A stretch of 37,856 bases of DNA from Candidatus Saccharimonadota bacterium (lineage in GTDB: Bacteria > Patescibacteriota > Saccharimonadia > Saccharimonadales > Saccharimonadaceae), in NCBI GenBank assembly GCA_027493025.1, contig JAPUDQ010000039.1, positions 1-37,856 of the forward strand, written 5' to 3'. Below, one piece after another: positions 15,994 through 24,835 of this stretch. The position numbers were made by a program, and so were the translations under genes. Within the stretch, counting starts at the first letter, position 1; each line of letters begins with the position of its first letter. The notes under the pieces were generated by a model. That model saw only the letters and a program-made list of their open reading frames with translations, did not search any database and was not told the origin of the DNA.

Positions 15994-16485
15994 TTGGATG
16001 ATTGCGGGCGCCCCGAACCCTGTAGCGACAAACGTCCCCCTTTCGACTATCTCGATTCGGATGTTGTCCAAACGAACAATCAGACGAGTCGAGATGGGAG
16101 GATAGGGGTCATTCCCGGCGCTGCGGCTAAAGTCGATGCGGCGGACCGCCATCGCGATCTAGTCCGCACGAACCAGGAGCTGATCGAGAGCTACCCTCAC
16201 CTCTTGGGTAGCGGCGACTTTGCCTGGGGCGACAGCGCCTACTACATGGGAGCCGTCGCTGGAGGCAGCGGCCTGACCTGGCGCCAAGATGCCAAACTCG
16301 GCAACCTGGCGCTCCAGGTGGTCATCGACCGCGTCAACGCAGAGCGTGCTCGCTGGCTCAAGGAACGCCGAGCCAATGGCCGCTCCCACAGCTGGCTCAA
16401 CCAGAAAAGCCAGCCCGGTGAGGAGTATCTCGCTGTCCGCAAGAGCCTCGAGTCCGGAGAGGGATGGGTCACGACCGCGCTCTGA
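15994..16485 (+). CDS. Unrecognised protein with GC-rich codons, possibly 5'-truncated
   Basis: Frame open from ATG 15994 (163 aa), but only the part from about 16110 onward looks coding: third positions are mostly G/C and the peptide is smooth (AADRHRDLVRTNQELIESYPHLL, split by me for length: AADRHRDLVRTNQ then ELIESYPHLL; later WRQDAKLGNLALQVVIDRV). No start codon with a ribosome-binding site stands out, so the true start is uncertain and the gene may have lost its 5' end. C-terminal half is basic and helical (NAERARWLKERRANGRSHSW). No family recognised. Codon use contrasts with dprA and topA on either side. A strong hairpin terminator follows at 16515. Confidence 0.5.
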   Translation: MDDCGRPEPCSDKRPPFDYLDSDVVQTNNQTSRDGRIGVIPGAAAKVDAADRHRDLVRTNQELIESYPHLLGSGDFAWGDSAYYMGAVAGGSGLTWRQDAKLGNLALQVVIDRVNAERARWLKERRANGRSHSWLNQKSQPGEEYLAVRKSLESGEGWVTTAL

Positions 16486-16514
16486 CGCGCTCCGATCCAT
16501 CTCTTTACCCGAGC

Positions 16515-16545
16515 AAGCGGGCCCCGCATCATGCGGGGCCCGCTT
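16515..16545 (+). terminator. Perfect GC-rich hairpin after cassette 2
   Basis: A 31-base perfect inverted repeat with 15-base arms (AAGCGGGCCCCGCAT and its complement) around one central base. It lies 30 bp after the stop of the GC-rich gene and before the topA promoter. TTCAATT follows rather than a clean T run. The sequence is symmetric, so it could serve either strand. Confidence 0.75.
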
Positions 16546-16560
16546 CAATTGAGGGGTTAT

Positions 16561-16589
16561 TTGCATTTTTATAATTCCCGCGGTAGTAT
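16561..16589 (+). promoter_or_regulatory. Probable topA promoter
   Basis: TTGCAT (16561-16566), 17-bp spacer, TAGTAT (16584-16589), about 40 bp before the topA start at 16629. The bases 16560-16576 recur exactly in the AT-rich gap near 25417. Confidence 0.5.
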
Positions 16590-16628
16590 GAGTCACTGTA
16601 TCATTAAACGTATATACTAATAGGAACT

Positions 16629-19121
16629 ATGAGCAAGAATCTAGTTATTGTTGAAAGTCCGGCCAAAGCCAAGACCATCGAGAAATACCTCGGCAATGAT
16701 TTCACCGTGCTTTCAAGCATTGGTCATATCCGGAGTATTGCCAAGAAAACCAAGGACGGCACGCCACCAATTGACGTCCAAAACGACTTTAAGACCGTTT
16801 ACGAAATCGATAGCGAGAAGAAAAAGATTATTGCCGAGCTCCGTAAGGCCGCAAAAGCCGCCGAAACTGTGTGGCTCGCAACTGATGAGGACCGTGAAGG
16901 GGAGGGGATTGCCTGGCATCTCTGCGAGGTTCTTAAACTTGATCCGAAAAAAACTAAGCGGATCGTCTTTCACGAAATTACTAAGGACGCCATCCAGCAT
17001 GCCGTCCAGAACCCACGCACTGTTGATATGAGCCTAGTAGAGGCTCAGCAGGCGAGGCAAATCCTTGACCGAATTGTAGGATTTGAATTGAGCCCTGTCG
17101 TCTGGCAAAAAGTCCCTGGTGGCAAATCAGCTGGCCGGGTCCAAAGTCCGGCCGTGCGCTTGCTCGTTGAGCGCGAGCGCGAGATTACCGCCTTTGTCGC
17201 CAGTTCACAGTATAAAATAACCGGCTTGATGCGACACGGAAGCGGTGACATCAAAGTCGAGCTTCCTGAACGCTTTGCTAGCGAAACGTCCGCTCATGAC
17301 TTTCTGGCAACCCTAGACGGCACAATGCATATCGTCAGCGACATTATCACGAGTCCAAGCACTCGCAACCCCGCCGCGCCATTTACGACCAGTACCCTCC
17401 AACAAGACGCCAACAGCAAGCTCGGTTTTGGCAGTAAAGCTACCATGGCAAGTGCGCAGAAACTATATCAGGATGGCAAGATCACGTACATGCGTACCGA
17501 CAGCCTTAACCTCAGTAAGCAAGCTATTGCTGCCGCTGTATCCTACATAGAACAAACGTATGGTAAGAATTACGTCCAAGTGCGTACCTACAAGACCAAA
17601 TCCGCTGGAGCACAAGAAGCGCATGAAGCCATTCGTCCGACAAATATGGCCATTAGTGGAATCGAGCTCGGCAGTAAATTCAGCGAGTACGACCAAAAAC
17701 TTTATGACCTTATCCGTAATCGGACTCTTGCATCCCAAATGGCTCCCGCTAAACTTGAAAAGACCACGATAACCATACAGACCAGTCCGCGACCAGCTGG
17801 AACCACCGCGCATTTTGAGGCTAAAGGGGAGGTTGTTATTTTCCCGGGGTTTTTGAAAGTCTATGGTGGCGGCAAAGACGACACCCTGCTACCACCACTC
17901 CAGCAAGGAGACAAACTTGATCTCATTTCCGCTGAAGGCCGCCAAACCTTTGCCCGGCCGCCCGCTCGCTACACCGAAGGCAGTCTCGTTAAGAAACTTG
18001 AAGAGCTCGGTATCGGACGACCGAGCACTTACGCGACGATCATTAACACCATTCAAACTCGCGGCTACGTCGTCCGCGGTGAAAGCGAGGGGACAGAGCG
18101 TGACGTTATCGTACTCTCCTACAACCCTAAAGGGCAGAAAGCTAGCTTCTCTGAGTCAACTTTGGCAAGCCCGAACTCTTCGGGCCGTCAACCTGAATCG
18201 GCGAAACCCGAAGGCGAAGCCGGTTTTCCAGCCGACAGCGTTGACGGTGCGGAGAGTTCACGGCGCGCGCCAACCAGCGACGAAGAAAAGCTAGCTTCTG
18301 GAACCCTAATTCGTACAACCGTCACTGAAAAAACCGGTGCTGATCGCGGCAAACTCGTCCCAACCCCCGCGGGCGAACTGATTGCTGACTTTCTAGCTAA
18401 CCACTTCACCCAAGTCGTGGACTATGGCTTTACGGCTCGTGTCGAAAAAGACTTCGATGACATCGCCGAGAATAAACTCGCCAAAAGCGCCATGCTCTCG
18501 GCATTCTACACTCCGTTCCACAAGCTCGTTGAGGAGTCTGGAGCCATCGACCGATCGACTGTTGGCTCGAGTCGCGAAATCGGCATTGACCCCAAATCCA
18601 AGCAGCCGATCATCGCACGCTTTGGTCGTTTCGGCCCCATGCTTCAACTTGGCCAAACGGTAGAAGGTGGCGAAAAGCCTAAATTTGCGCCAATGCCATC
18701 TGGTGCCAAGATTGAAACGGTCACCCTCGAACAAGCCCTTACGGCATTTGAGCTGCCTCGTCTCGTCGGACAAACCGATGATGGAAAGGACATCAAGTCC
18801 AATATCGGTCGGTTTGGTCCATATATACAGATCGATAAACTATTCGTTAGTATCAAACCGCTTGATCCACATGACATAACCCTTGATGAAGCCAAAGAAC
18901 TCTACGCCGCCAAGCTAAAAGCCGAAGCCGAAAAGAACATTGCTGACTTCGGGGATGACATCAAAGTGCTTAATGGCCGCTACGGTCCCTACATTACTGA
19001 TGGCACCAAAAATGCCAAAATCCCGAAAGATACCGACCCCAAATCAATCACTCATGAGCAAGCCAAACAAATCCTCGCTGAGGCTCCCGCTAGTAAAAAA
19101 CGCTTCCCGCGCAAAAAATAA
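16629..19121 (+). CDS. topA: DNA topoisomerase I (type IA)
   Basis: 830 aa. Relaxes negative supercoils by single-strand passage. Toprim domain begins NLVIVESPAKAKTIEKYLG and has DEDREGEGIAWHL (metal-binding acidic triad). The active-site Tyr is Y287 in ITYMRTDSLN, and EAHEAIRPT and GIGRPSTYA follow as expected. After GRPSTYATIINTIQTRGYV the family normally runs quickly into LxPTxxG; here residues about 504-557 are an extra Ser/Glu/Pro-rich segment. The C-terminus has three Toprim-associated repeats (RFGRFGP, NIGRFGPYIQ, NGRYGPYI) and a Lys-rich end, with no Cys4 zinc fingers. ATG 16629 follows AGGAACT. Confidence 0.96.
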   Translation: MSKNLVIVESPAKAKTIEKYLGNDFTVLSSIGHIRSIAKKTKDGTPPIDVQNDFKTVYEIDSEKKKIIAELRKAAKAAETVWLATDEDREGEGIAWHLCEVLKLDPKKTKRIVFHEITKDAIQHAVQNPRTVDMSLVEAQQARQILDRIVGFELSPVVWQKVPGGKSAGRVQSPAVRLLVEREREITAFVASSQYKITGLMRHGSGDIKVELPERFASETSAHDFLATLDGTMHIVSDIITSPSTRNPAAPFTTSTLQQDANSKLGFGSKATMASAQKLYQDGKITYMRTDSLNLSKQAIAAAVSYIEQTYGKNYVQVRTYKTKSAGAQEAHEAIRPTNMAISGIELGSKFSEYDQKLYDLIRNRTLASQMAPAKLEKTTITIQTSPRPAGTTAHFEAKGEVVIFPGFLKVYGGGKDDTLLPPLQQGDKLDLISAEGRQTFARPPARYTEGSLVKKLEELGIGRPSTYATIINTIQTRGYVVRGESEGTERDVIVLSYNPKGQKASFSESTLASPNSSGRQPESAKPEGEAGFPADSVDGAESSRRAPTSDEEKLASGTLIRTTVTEKTGADRGKLVPTPAGELIADFLANHFTQVVDYGFTARVEKDFDDIAENKLAKSAMLSAFYTPFHKLVEESGAIDRSTVGSSREIGIDPKSKQPIIARFGRFGPMLQLGQTVEGGEKPKFAPMPSGAKIETVTLEQALTAFELPRLVGQTDDGKDIKSNIGRFGPYIQIDKLFVSIKPLDPHDITLDEAKELYAAKLKAEAEKNIADFGDDIKVLNGRYGPYITDGTKNAKIPKDTDPKSITHEQAKQILAEAPASKKRFPRKK
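18138..18299 (+). repeat. Extra segment in topA bounded by 13-bp direct repeats
   Basis: AAAGCTAGCTTCT occurs at 18138-18150 and 18287-18299, 149 bp apart and in different reading frames. Between them lies a 7-bp perfect hairpin, GCCCGAACTCTTCGGGC near 18168, and a GC-rich stretch. The reading frame stays open throughout. Confidence 0.7.
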
Positions 19122-19131
19122 TCCGAACTCT

Positions 19132-20523
19132 CTAACGAATATTTACCGCCGGACGCTCTTCGAGATTAAAATATTTGTCACCGCTTTTTATACGAGTAGC
19201 TACCGAACGTTTTCGACCGACAGAAATATACGGTACAGCTGCCTTAAATGCTGGGCCGATCCTCCCGATTTCCGAAACACGTTTAAGCACCTGCTTGCCC
19301 CAATAATCTCGCACCACTCCATCGCCATGGTCACCAAGTCGTTCGTGAATTGCACGAAGAAATAATTCACGTTCCCGATCAGTTTTTTCATTCTTAACTA
19401 TCTCTGCAACCACCGAAGCATTGCCCGTCTCAAGCGCCATCAGCATGTCGTCGCTGAAATACATCCCCATACTACCAGTACTATGTAGATCTACAACCAT
19501 TCCACTTGGCTGCTTTGGATCAATCTGCTTATTATCCGTCGTATCGATAAACTTACTCATCATCGCCATAAGCGTTTCCGTACACCCCTCTTGATAGAGT
19601 AATGAGGGCTGAGACTGTCCCCATGGGCTACGTGATTTTGTCAAGAGACGCTGTGCGCGAACGACACGATCAACCTGCACCGGTGATTTGCCCGAACGCT
19701 CAAGAAATCGCCGCATAAAAAGTGGGGTTGCTCGAAACTCCCCTTGACCAAGAAAGGAAGTGCCATCTTTAGCTATAATATCCTCCAGAGCGTCATGAGT
19801 CAGAATGGAGAAAACTTGTAGATAAAGGTGCTCACGATCAGGCTCTCGTCCTTCAATACATGCCACCTCATCCCATGCCTGCTGATATATGGCCGCACCG
19901 CGGACTGGATGAGTCACATAGCTAACACCATTATTTTGACGAGTTTGCCCGCTATGAGCCGCCTCTGCAATGATATAGCCCGCAACAACCAACGGGTCCG
20001 TATCGTCATGTATCGGCGCTCCAATTCGCACCGCAAGCTCCTCACGCATCCGCCCACTGTACGGATCTAGAGTAGCCTCAACAGCAGCTAGAACATCATC
20101 AACCGCCTCACTAATATCAAGCTCGACGTGTTCTCGAATCTCCCTTACACGAGATTTTGATACACCGAACATCTTCGCCATCTCAGCTTCGTTCTCTTTT
20201 TGGACATTTCCCAGATGAACCCACTCCGCAACAAGCAGGTCTCGTCCCGTCAACAACTCTGTCTGTTTTTCAGTTTCGACTAAACGCAGGTCTGTTTTGG
20301 AACCAACGACGTGTTTGCTCGCTTCAAGACATACGCTAAGAGCAGTATCTGCCATACCGCGAATCACTCGCGCCTGCACCGGTACGGTACGGCGCTCTTC
20401 AAGTGTCGAAATAAGATCATCCAATGTTTGAGTCTGTCCATCTCCAGAGCGTAAACTTTCCCCAGGGTAATAAAAGGCTTCAAATTCCTGCTGGTTGGTA
20501 TAAGGAGTAGACAGGGCTATCAT
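19132..20523 (-). CDS. HTH protein with RelA/SpoT-like HD domain
   Basis: 463 aa. Residues about 95-140 resemble a sigma-region-4-like helix-turn-helix (AEMAKMFGVSKSRVREIREHV). The middle (about 185-260) reads AHSGQTRQNNGVSYVTHPVRGA then ILTHDALED, the H...HD...ED metal-site pattern of the ppGpp hydrolase domain of SpoT. No synthetase, TGS or ACT domain is present, so it could be a small alarmone hydrolase or an HD enzyme on another nucleotide. The C-terminal ~170 residues are unassigned. It converges on topA (10 bp apart) and diverges from the HARE-HTH gene. Its promoter lies so close to the ATG that the leader would be only about 8 nt. Confidence 0.7.
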   Translation of the reverse strand: MIALSTPYTNQQEFEAFYYPGESLRSGDGQTQTLDDLISTLEERRTVPVQARVIRGMADTALSVCLEASKHVVGSKTDLRLVETEKQTELLTGRDLLVAEWVHLGNVQKENEAEMAKMFGVSKSRVREIREHVELDISEAVDDVLAAVEATLDPYSGRMREELAVRIGAPIHDDTDPLVVAGYIIAEAAHSGQTRQNNGVSYVTHPVRGAAIYQQAWDEVACIEGREPDREHLYLQVFSILTHDALEDIIAKDGTSFLGQGEFRATPLFMRRFLERSGKSPVQVDRVVRAQRLLTKSRSPWGQSQPSLLYQEGCTETLMAMMSKFIDTTDNKQIDPKQPSGMVVDLHSTGSMGMYFSDDMLMALETGNASVVAEIVKNEKTDRERELFLRAIHERLGDHGDGVVRDYWGKQVLKRVSEIGRIGPAFKAAVPYISVGRKRSVATRIKSGDKYFNLEERPAVNIR

Positions 20524-20537
20524 AGATATAGTTTTAT

Positions 20538-20566
20538 ATTATATAACAAAATATACATTTTGTAAA
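20538..20566 (-). promoter_or_regulatory. Minus-strand promoter of the HD-domain gene
   Basis: TTTACA (20561-20566), 17-bp spacer, TATAAT (20538-20543). Start of transcription near 20531, 8 nt before ATG 20523, so the message is nearly leaderless. Confidence 0.7.
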
Positions 20567-20725
20567 TATACTATTGTTTCATCAGAGCCAATCATCAGTG
20601 GGTAACGTAATTTGTTTCAATTATACCATCCCAAAATACTATTTACCATAAGCGTCTAGTATGTGCTATAATAGTCGACATACAGAAATGATGTGGTGAA
20701 ATAAGTATAATTAGTATAATTTCTG

Positions 20726-20754
20726 TTGACGTTTTATCATTTATGTTCTATAAT
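20726..20754 (+). promoter_or_regulatory. Plus-strand promoter of the sigma4/HARE-HTH gene
   Basis: TTGACG (20726-20731), 17-bp spacer, TATAAT (20749-20754), leader of about 47 nt to ATG 20808. A second TATAAT occurs at 20667-20672 but has no good -35 box. Confidence 0.75.
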
Positions 20755-20807
20755 CATATATAAATAGTGATATTAACCCTAATATTTGACTAAAAGGAAA
20801 ATCTAAA

Positions 20808-21899
20808 ATGAGTGAGTCTCTCCAAGATGCCAGTTCAACCCTTGACACGGGGAGCGCCGTTCAGCGTATCTTGGATAGTGTCGACCGTGATCGAGAGCGG
20901 GAAATTATTTCACGACGTTTTGGACTGACCGATCGTAAAGAAACACTAGAGCAAATTGGTGATTTGCTCGGCATTACTCGAGAGCGTGTCCGTCAACTTG
21001 AAAAGGCTATTCTCATTCGTTTAAAACTGGCGGCAGAAAAAGATACCGAAAATGTTCAGGTAATCGAAAAACACATTATCCGTCATCTCCATGAAATGGG
21101 AGGTGCGGCTAAAGTCAATGATCTGACAACCAGAGTTCATCCAAACCCTTCAGAGCGTGATCATGCCCATGTCGCCTTTATTGCTGAGTTAGCGCCCAAC
21201 CTAACCGTACTCAGCGAAAATGACAACTATCATCATGGAGTAGCTATTCGTGATCGAGCCGACGAGAAAAAACTTCGTTCTGACGTCGATACAATTGTTA
21301 AAACCATCAAGGAACATGGCGAACCGATCTCGATTGACGAATTACATAGCAAATTGGATCATGAACATCCAGACCAGGTTCGCGCTGTAGCCAGTCTAAG
21401 CAAAAACCTCAGCTCTCTTAAAGACCAGTGGGGTCTCCATAAATGGCCGACCGTAAATCCTAAGAATATTCGTGACAAGATCTACGTTATTCTTCAGGAT
21501 AATGGTAAACCAATGCACTTCAGCGAAATTGCCCGTAGCATCAAAGACAGTGATTTTAAACGCAAAAATGTTACCACTCAAGCCATTCATAATGAGCTTA
21601 TCAAAGACAAGCGCTTCGTGCTTATTGGCCGAGGTATCTATGCACTCAATGAATGGGGCTATAAAAAGGGGACTGTAAGCGATATTATTGCTGATATTCT
21701 GCGCAAAGAGGGTGGTCCATTGACACGCGATGAGATTATTCGCCGAGTTCTTAAACACCGTCAGGTAAAAGAAACCACTATTTTACTTAATCTCCAAAGC
21801 AAGCCTGAATTTAAGCGTGTCGCGAAAGCAACCTATAGCTTGGCAGAAACCGAAAAGGCTGATCGCACACACATTTCAGCCAAAACGGCAGCTGCTTAG
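20808..21899 (+). CDS. Sigma-region-4-like and HARE-HTH domain protein
   Basis: 363 aa. Residues about 30-75 (REREIISRRFGL...TLEQIGDLLGITRERVRQLEKAIL) match the -35-recognising region 4 of sigma-70 factors, without regions 2 or 3. The later part (about 230-340) contains a HARE-HTH motif (MHFSEIARSIKD...RGIYALNEWGYKKGTVSDII) like the delta subunit of Firmicutes RNA polymerase. It could therefore contact RNA polymerase or promoters as an accessory factor, which is inference. ATG 20808 follows AAAGGA. Good promoter upstream, and the VirD4-like ATPase follows 59 bp later. Confidence 0.82.
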   Translation: MSESLQDASSTLDTGSAVQRILDSVDRDREREIISRRFGLTDRKETLEQIGDLLGITRERVRQLEKAILIRLKLAAEKDTENVQVIEKHIIRHLHEMGGAAKVNDLTTRVHPNPSERDHAHVAFIAELAPNLTVLSENDNYHHGVAIRDRADEKKLRSDVDTIVKTIKEHGEPISIDELHSKLDHEHPDQVRAVASLSKNLSSLKDQWGLHKWPTVNPKNIRDKIYVILQDNGKPMHFSEIARSIKDSDFKRKNVTTQAIHNELIKDKRFVLIGRGIYALNEWGYKKGTVSDIIADILRKEGGPLTRDEIIRRVLKHRQVKETTILLNLQSKPEFKRVAKATYSLAETEKADRTHISAKTAAA

Positions 21900-21958
21900 C
21901 TTATAGCGGTAATCCGTTTGCGATTTTATGCATTTTCAGCGACAATAAGGAATGATAT

Positions 21959-24835
21959 ATGGGCGCTTTATTAGGTTTTTTACTCAATCTGTTGCTACAG
22001 TGGTACGTCTGGATCCCACTCGTGGCAATGCTCGCATACCTGACATGGCGTAATTACCGAGCAGCTGACCATATCGAAAACACAGAGACATCGTTGCTTA
22101 TTCTGGAAATCCCGAAGGCAAATGACAAGCAAGAACTGGCTGCCGAACAAATGTTTGCAAGTCTCCATGGTATATTGCGTGATAAAAGAGAGCTACGGGA
22201 AAGTGGCGGCTGGCAAGAACACGTGGGTTTTGAAATTGCCGCTGTTGGCAAGCTGATCCGATTTTACGTCTGGGTGCCGAAACACTTGCAGAATTTTGTC
22301 GAAGGGCAGATCTATGCGCAATATCCAACAGTTCAGATTCATACTGCCGACGAAGATTACACCAAGCGGCATTTTGAACATACCGTAGTTCACACTGCTG
22401 AACTAACGCTCAGCGATACTGATGTATTACCTATCAAAACATTTCAAAGCTTTGAAGTGGACCCTCTTGCGAGCATTACCGCGACTTTAGCTAAACTTGA
22501 TGATTATAACGAAGAGGTTTGGATACAGATTCTCGCACGACCAATTCCGGATGAATGGCACAAAAATGGTAGCTCGTATGTAGATCGCGTACGAAACGGT
22601 AGTGCTGGAATAAATTTCGGAGACTTTAGTTATTTCCTCAAAATCCTTGAGGCACTCTGGACACCGCCAAGTGGCGGTACAGGGGAGGGGGCAAAGCCCA
22701 AAGAATTAACCGAGCGTGAAAAAACCCGTATTGCCGAGGTTGAGAAGAAATCTACTAAACTTGGCTACCGAGTTAAGATTCGTATTGCCTATCTTGGCGA
22801 GGATTCAACTGCAGCCAAGTTACGTATGCAAGCGATCGTGGGTACTTTTAAACAGTTTAACTCAACCAACCTCAATGGGTTTCGTATGACGCGTAGTAGC
22901 TTTAAGCGTGATGATCTCGCACCCTATACCGCCCGTTTGTTTACTGATAGAGGTTTTATTCTCAATATCGAGGAGCTCGCCTCGGTGTACCACTTACCGC
23001 ATACAAACGTCGAAACGCCAAATATTGTCTGGGCGAGCACTAAAACAGCAGAGCCACCCTCAAAGCTTCCGGTTCTGACAGGAGATAGAGCGTTTGATGA
23101 ACAGATAAGTGCTTTCGGTATGACGAATTTTCGCGGCATCAATCATCAGTTTGGTTTGTATCGGTCAGACCGGTCTCGTCACGTCTATATTATTGGTCAA
23201 ACTGGAGCAGGAAAATCAGGGCTTCTCGAGCTATTTACGCTTAGTGATATCTACCACAACCAGGGCTATGCAATCATTGATCCACATGGCGATTTTGCGG
23301 TTGACAATCTCAAGTTTATTCCAGAAAACCGTATTAAAGATGTTGTGTATTTCAATCCAGCTGATACAGCATATCCGCTTGGTTTTAATCCTATGGAAGT
23401 CCTGGATCCTAACCTGAAAAACAATACCAGTTCAGAAATCATTGGGGTCCTGAAACGGATGTTTGGCGAAAGCTGGGGGCCGCGTCTCGAATATATCTTG
23501 CGCTATACCATCCTGGCTCTTCTCGACCACCCCAACACTACAATGCTCGATATTACCCGAATGCTGACCGATAAAAAGTTCCGCAAAGAAGTTCTTCTCA
23601 GCTGTCAAGATACGGTCGTACTAAACTTCTGGAATATCGAGTTTGCCAGTTGGAACGACAAATTTCAGGCCGAAGCGGTCGCTCCAGTCCTCAATAAAGT
23701 CGGTGCATTCACGGCTAATCCGATTATTCGCAATATCATTGGTCAGCCCAAATCAACGTTTAATATTCGTCAATTGATGGATGGTGGTAAAATTCTGGTC
23801 GTCAACCTCAGTAAAGGGCTTATTGGCGAAGATAATGCTAGTATTCTCGGTTCATTCATCGTTACGAAAATCCAACTTGCCGCCATGAGCCGCAGCGATA
23901 TCGAAGACATTGAAGATCGTCGACCATTTTATCTATATGTTGATGAATTTCAAAACTTTGCTACTGATTCTTTTGCCACAATTCTCTCAGAGGCACGAAA
24001 ATATGGCCTAAATCTAACCGTCGCAAACCAATACATATCTCAGATGAATGAAACGGTCCGTGATGCTGTCTTTGGTAACGTCGGTAGCATGATCTGCTTT
24101 AGAGTTAGCGCTGATGATGCACCGATTCTTGTCAAGCAATTTGAGCCACAATTTGAGGCAGGGGACTTGCTGCAAATGCATAATAGAAACTTTGTTATCA
24201 ATATGGTCATAAAAGGCGAGAAGACACCAGCCTTTAGCGCTACCACTCTCGCTCTGCCTCAGGCCGGTACAAACCACCTTGAACGCATTATTGCGCATTC
24301 TCGTGCTCTCTACTCACGCGATCGAGCTATTGTCGAAGAAGAAATACGCTCCGTCATTGCCCCAAATCAACTCCAACCAATAAAACCAGTACCACAAAAT
24401 ACCCCTAAAGCGTGGCCTATCCAAGGTGGTACAACAGTAGCCGAACAATCCAAGCAAACACAAAGTCTGATTATGCCACCTGCTGTAGTGCCTCAGACCG
24501 CTTCAGATCAACGACTAGCTCAGTCACCGATACCGTCGCCATCAGCCGTAGAACCGGCTCAACAACCCCCCAAACGCAAACGATCACGTAGCCGTAAACG
24601 TCGTCGTAGCACCCCTGATGAGACAACCAATACTATAGCTGCTGCGCCAGCAACACAGCCCGAAATGCAACAAACATCACCACAATCATCAGAGAAACCT
24701 CAGTTGAATACCTCGACAAGCACGAAACCGGATAAGCAAAAAAACAATGAGCTAGCCATAAAAAAAGATCTGAAACAAGTTCCATCTACAGCTTCAACAC
24801 CACCCAAAGACCCAACAGAGTTACGTATTCGTTAA
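21959..24835 (+). CDS. Large membrane-anchored TraG/VirD4/HerA-like ATPase
   Basis: 958 aa. Residues about 1-25 form a membrane segment (MGALLGFLLNLLLQWYVWI). A middle region of about 370 residues has no motif I know. The motor domain starts near 405: IIGQTGAGKSG (Walker A), AIIDPHGDF, and YLYVDEFQNFA (Walker B) with ANQYISQM, as in type IV coupling proteins and HerA-type DNA translocases. The C-terminal ~150 residues are Pro/Gln-rich with a basic cluster (KRKRSRSRKRRR), probably for nucleic-acid or envelope contact. No relaxase, VirB or pilus gene is near, so conjugation is not implied. DNA movement during uptake or division are options. ATG 21959 follows AAGGA. Confidence 0.85.
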   Translation: MGALLGFLLNLLLQWYVWIPLVAMLAYLTWRNYRAADHIENTETSLLILEIPKANDKQELAAEQMFASLHGILRDKRELRESGGWQEHVGFEIAAVGKLIRFYVWVPKHLQNFVEGQIYAQYPTVQIHTADEDYTKRHFEHTVVHTAELTLSDTDVLPIKTFQSFEVDPLASITATLAKLDDYNEEVWIQILARPIPDEWHKNGSSYVDRVRNGSAGINFGDFSYFLKILEALWTPPSGGTGEGAKPKELTEREKTRIAEVEKKSTKLGYRVKIRIAYLGEDSTAAKLRMQAIVGTFKQFNSTNLNGFRMTRSSFKRDDLAPYTARLFTDRGFILNIEELASVYHLPHTNVETPNIVWASTKTAEPPSKLPVLTGDRAFDEQISAFGMTNFRGINHQFGLYRSDRSRHVYIIGQTGAGKSGLLELFTLSDIYHNQGYAIIDPHGDFAVDNLKFIPENRIKDVVYFNPADTAYPLGFNPMEVLDPNLKNNTSSEIIGVLKRMFGESWGPRLEYILRYTILALLDHPNTTMLDITRMLTDKKFRKEVLLSCQDTVVLNFWNIEFASWNDKFQAEAVAPVLNKVGAFTANPIIRNIIGQPKSTFNIRQLMDGGKILVVNLSKGLIGEDNASILGSFIVTKIQLAAMSRSDIEDIEDRRPFYLYVDEFQNFATDSFATILSEARKYGLNLTVANQYISQMNETVRDAVFGNVGSMICFRVSADDAPILVKQFEPQFEAGDLLQMHNRNFVINMVIKGEKTPAFSATTLALPQAGTNHLERIIAHSRALYSRDRAIVEEEIRSVIAPNQLQPIKPVPQNTPKAWPIQGGTTVAEQSKQTQSLIMPPAVVPQTASDQRLAQSPIPSPSAVEPAQQPPKRKRSRSRKRRRSTPDETTNTIAAAPATQPEMQQTSPQSSEKPQLNTSTSTKPDKQKNNELAIKKDLKQVPSTASTPPKDPTELRIR

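Noticed and set aside
21959-24835. Conjugative element
   Set aside because: No relaxase, VirB, pilus or integrase gene and no attachment repeats seen around the ATPase.
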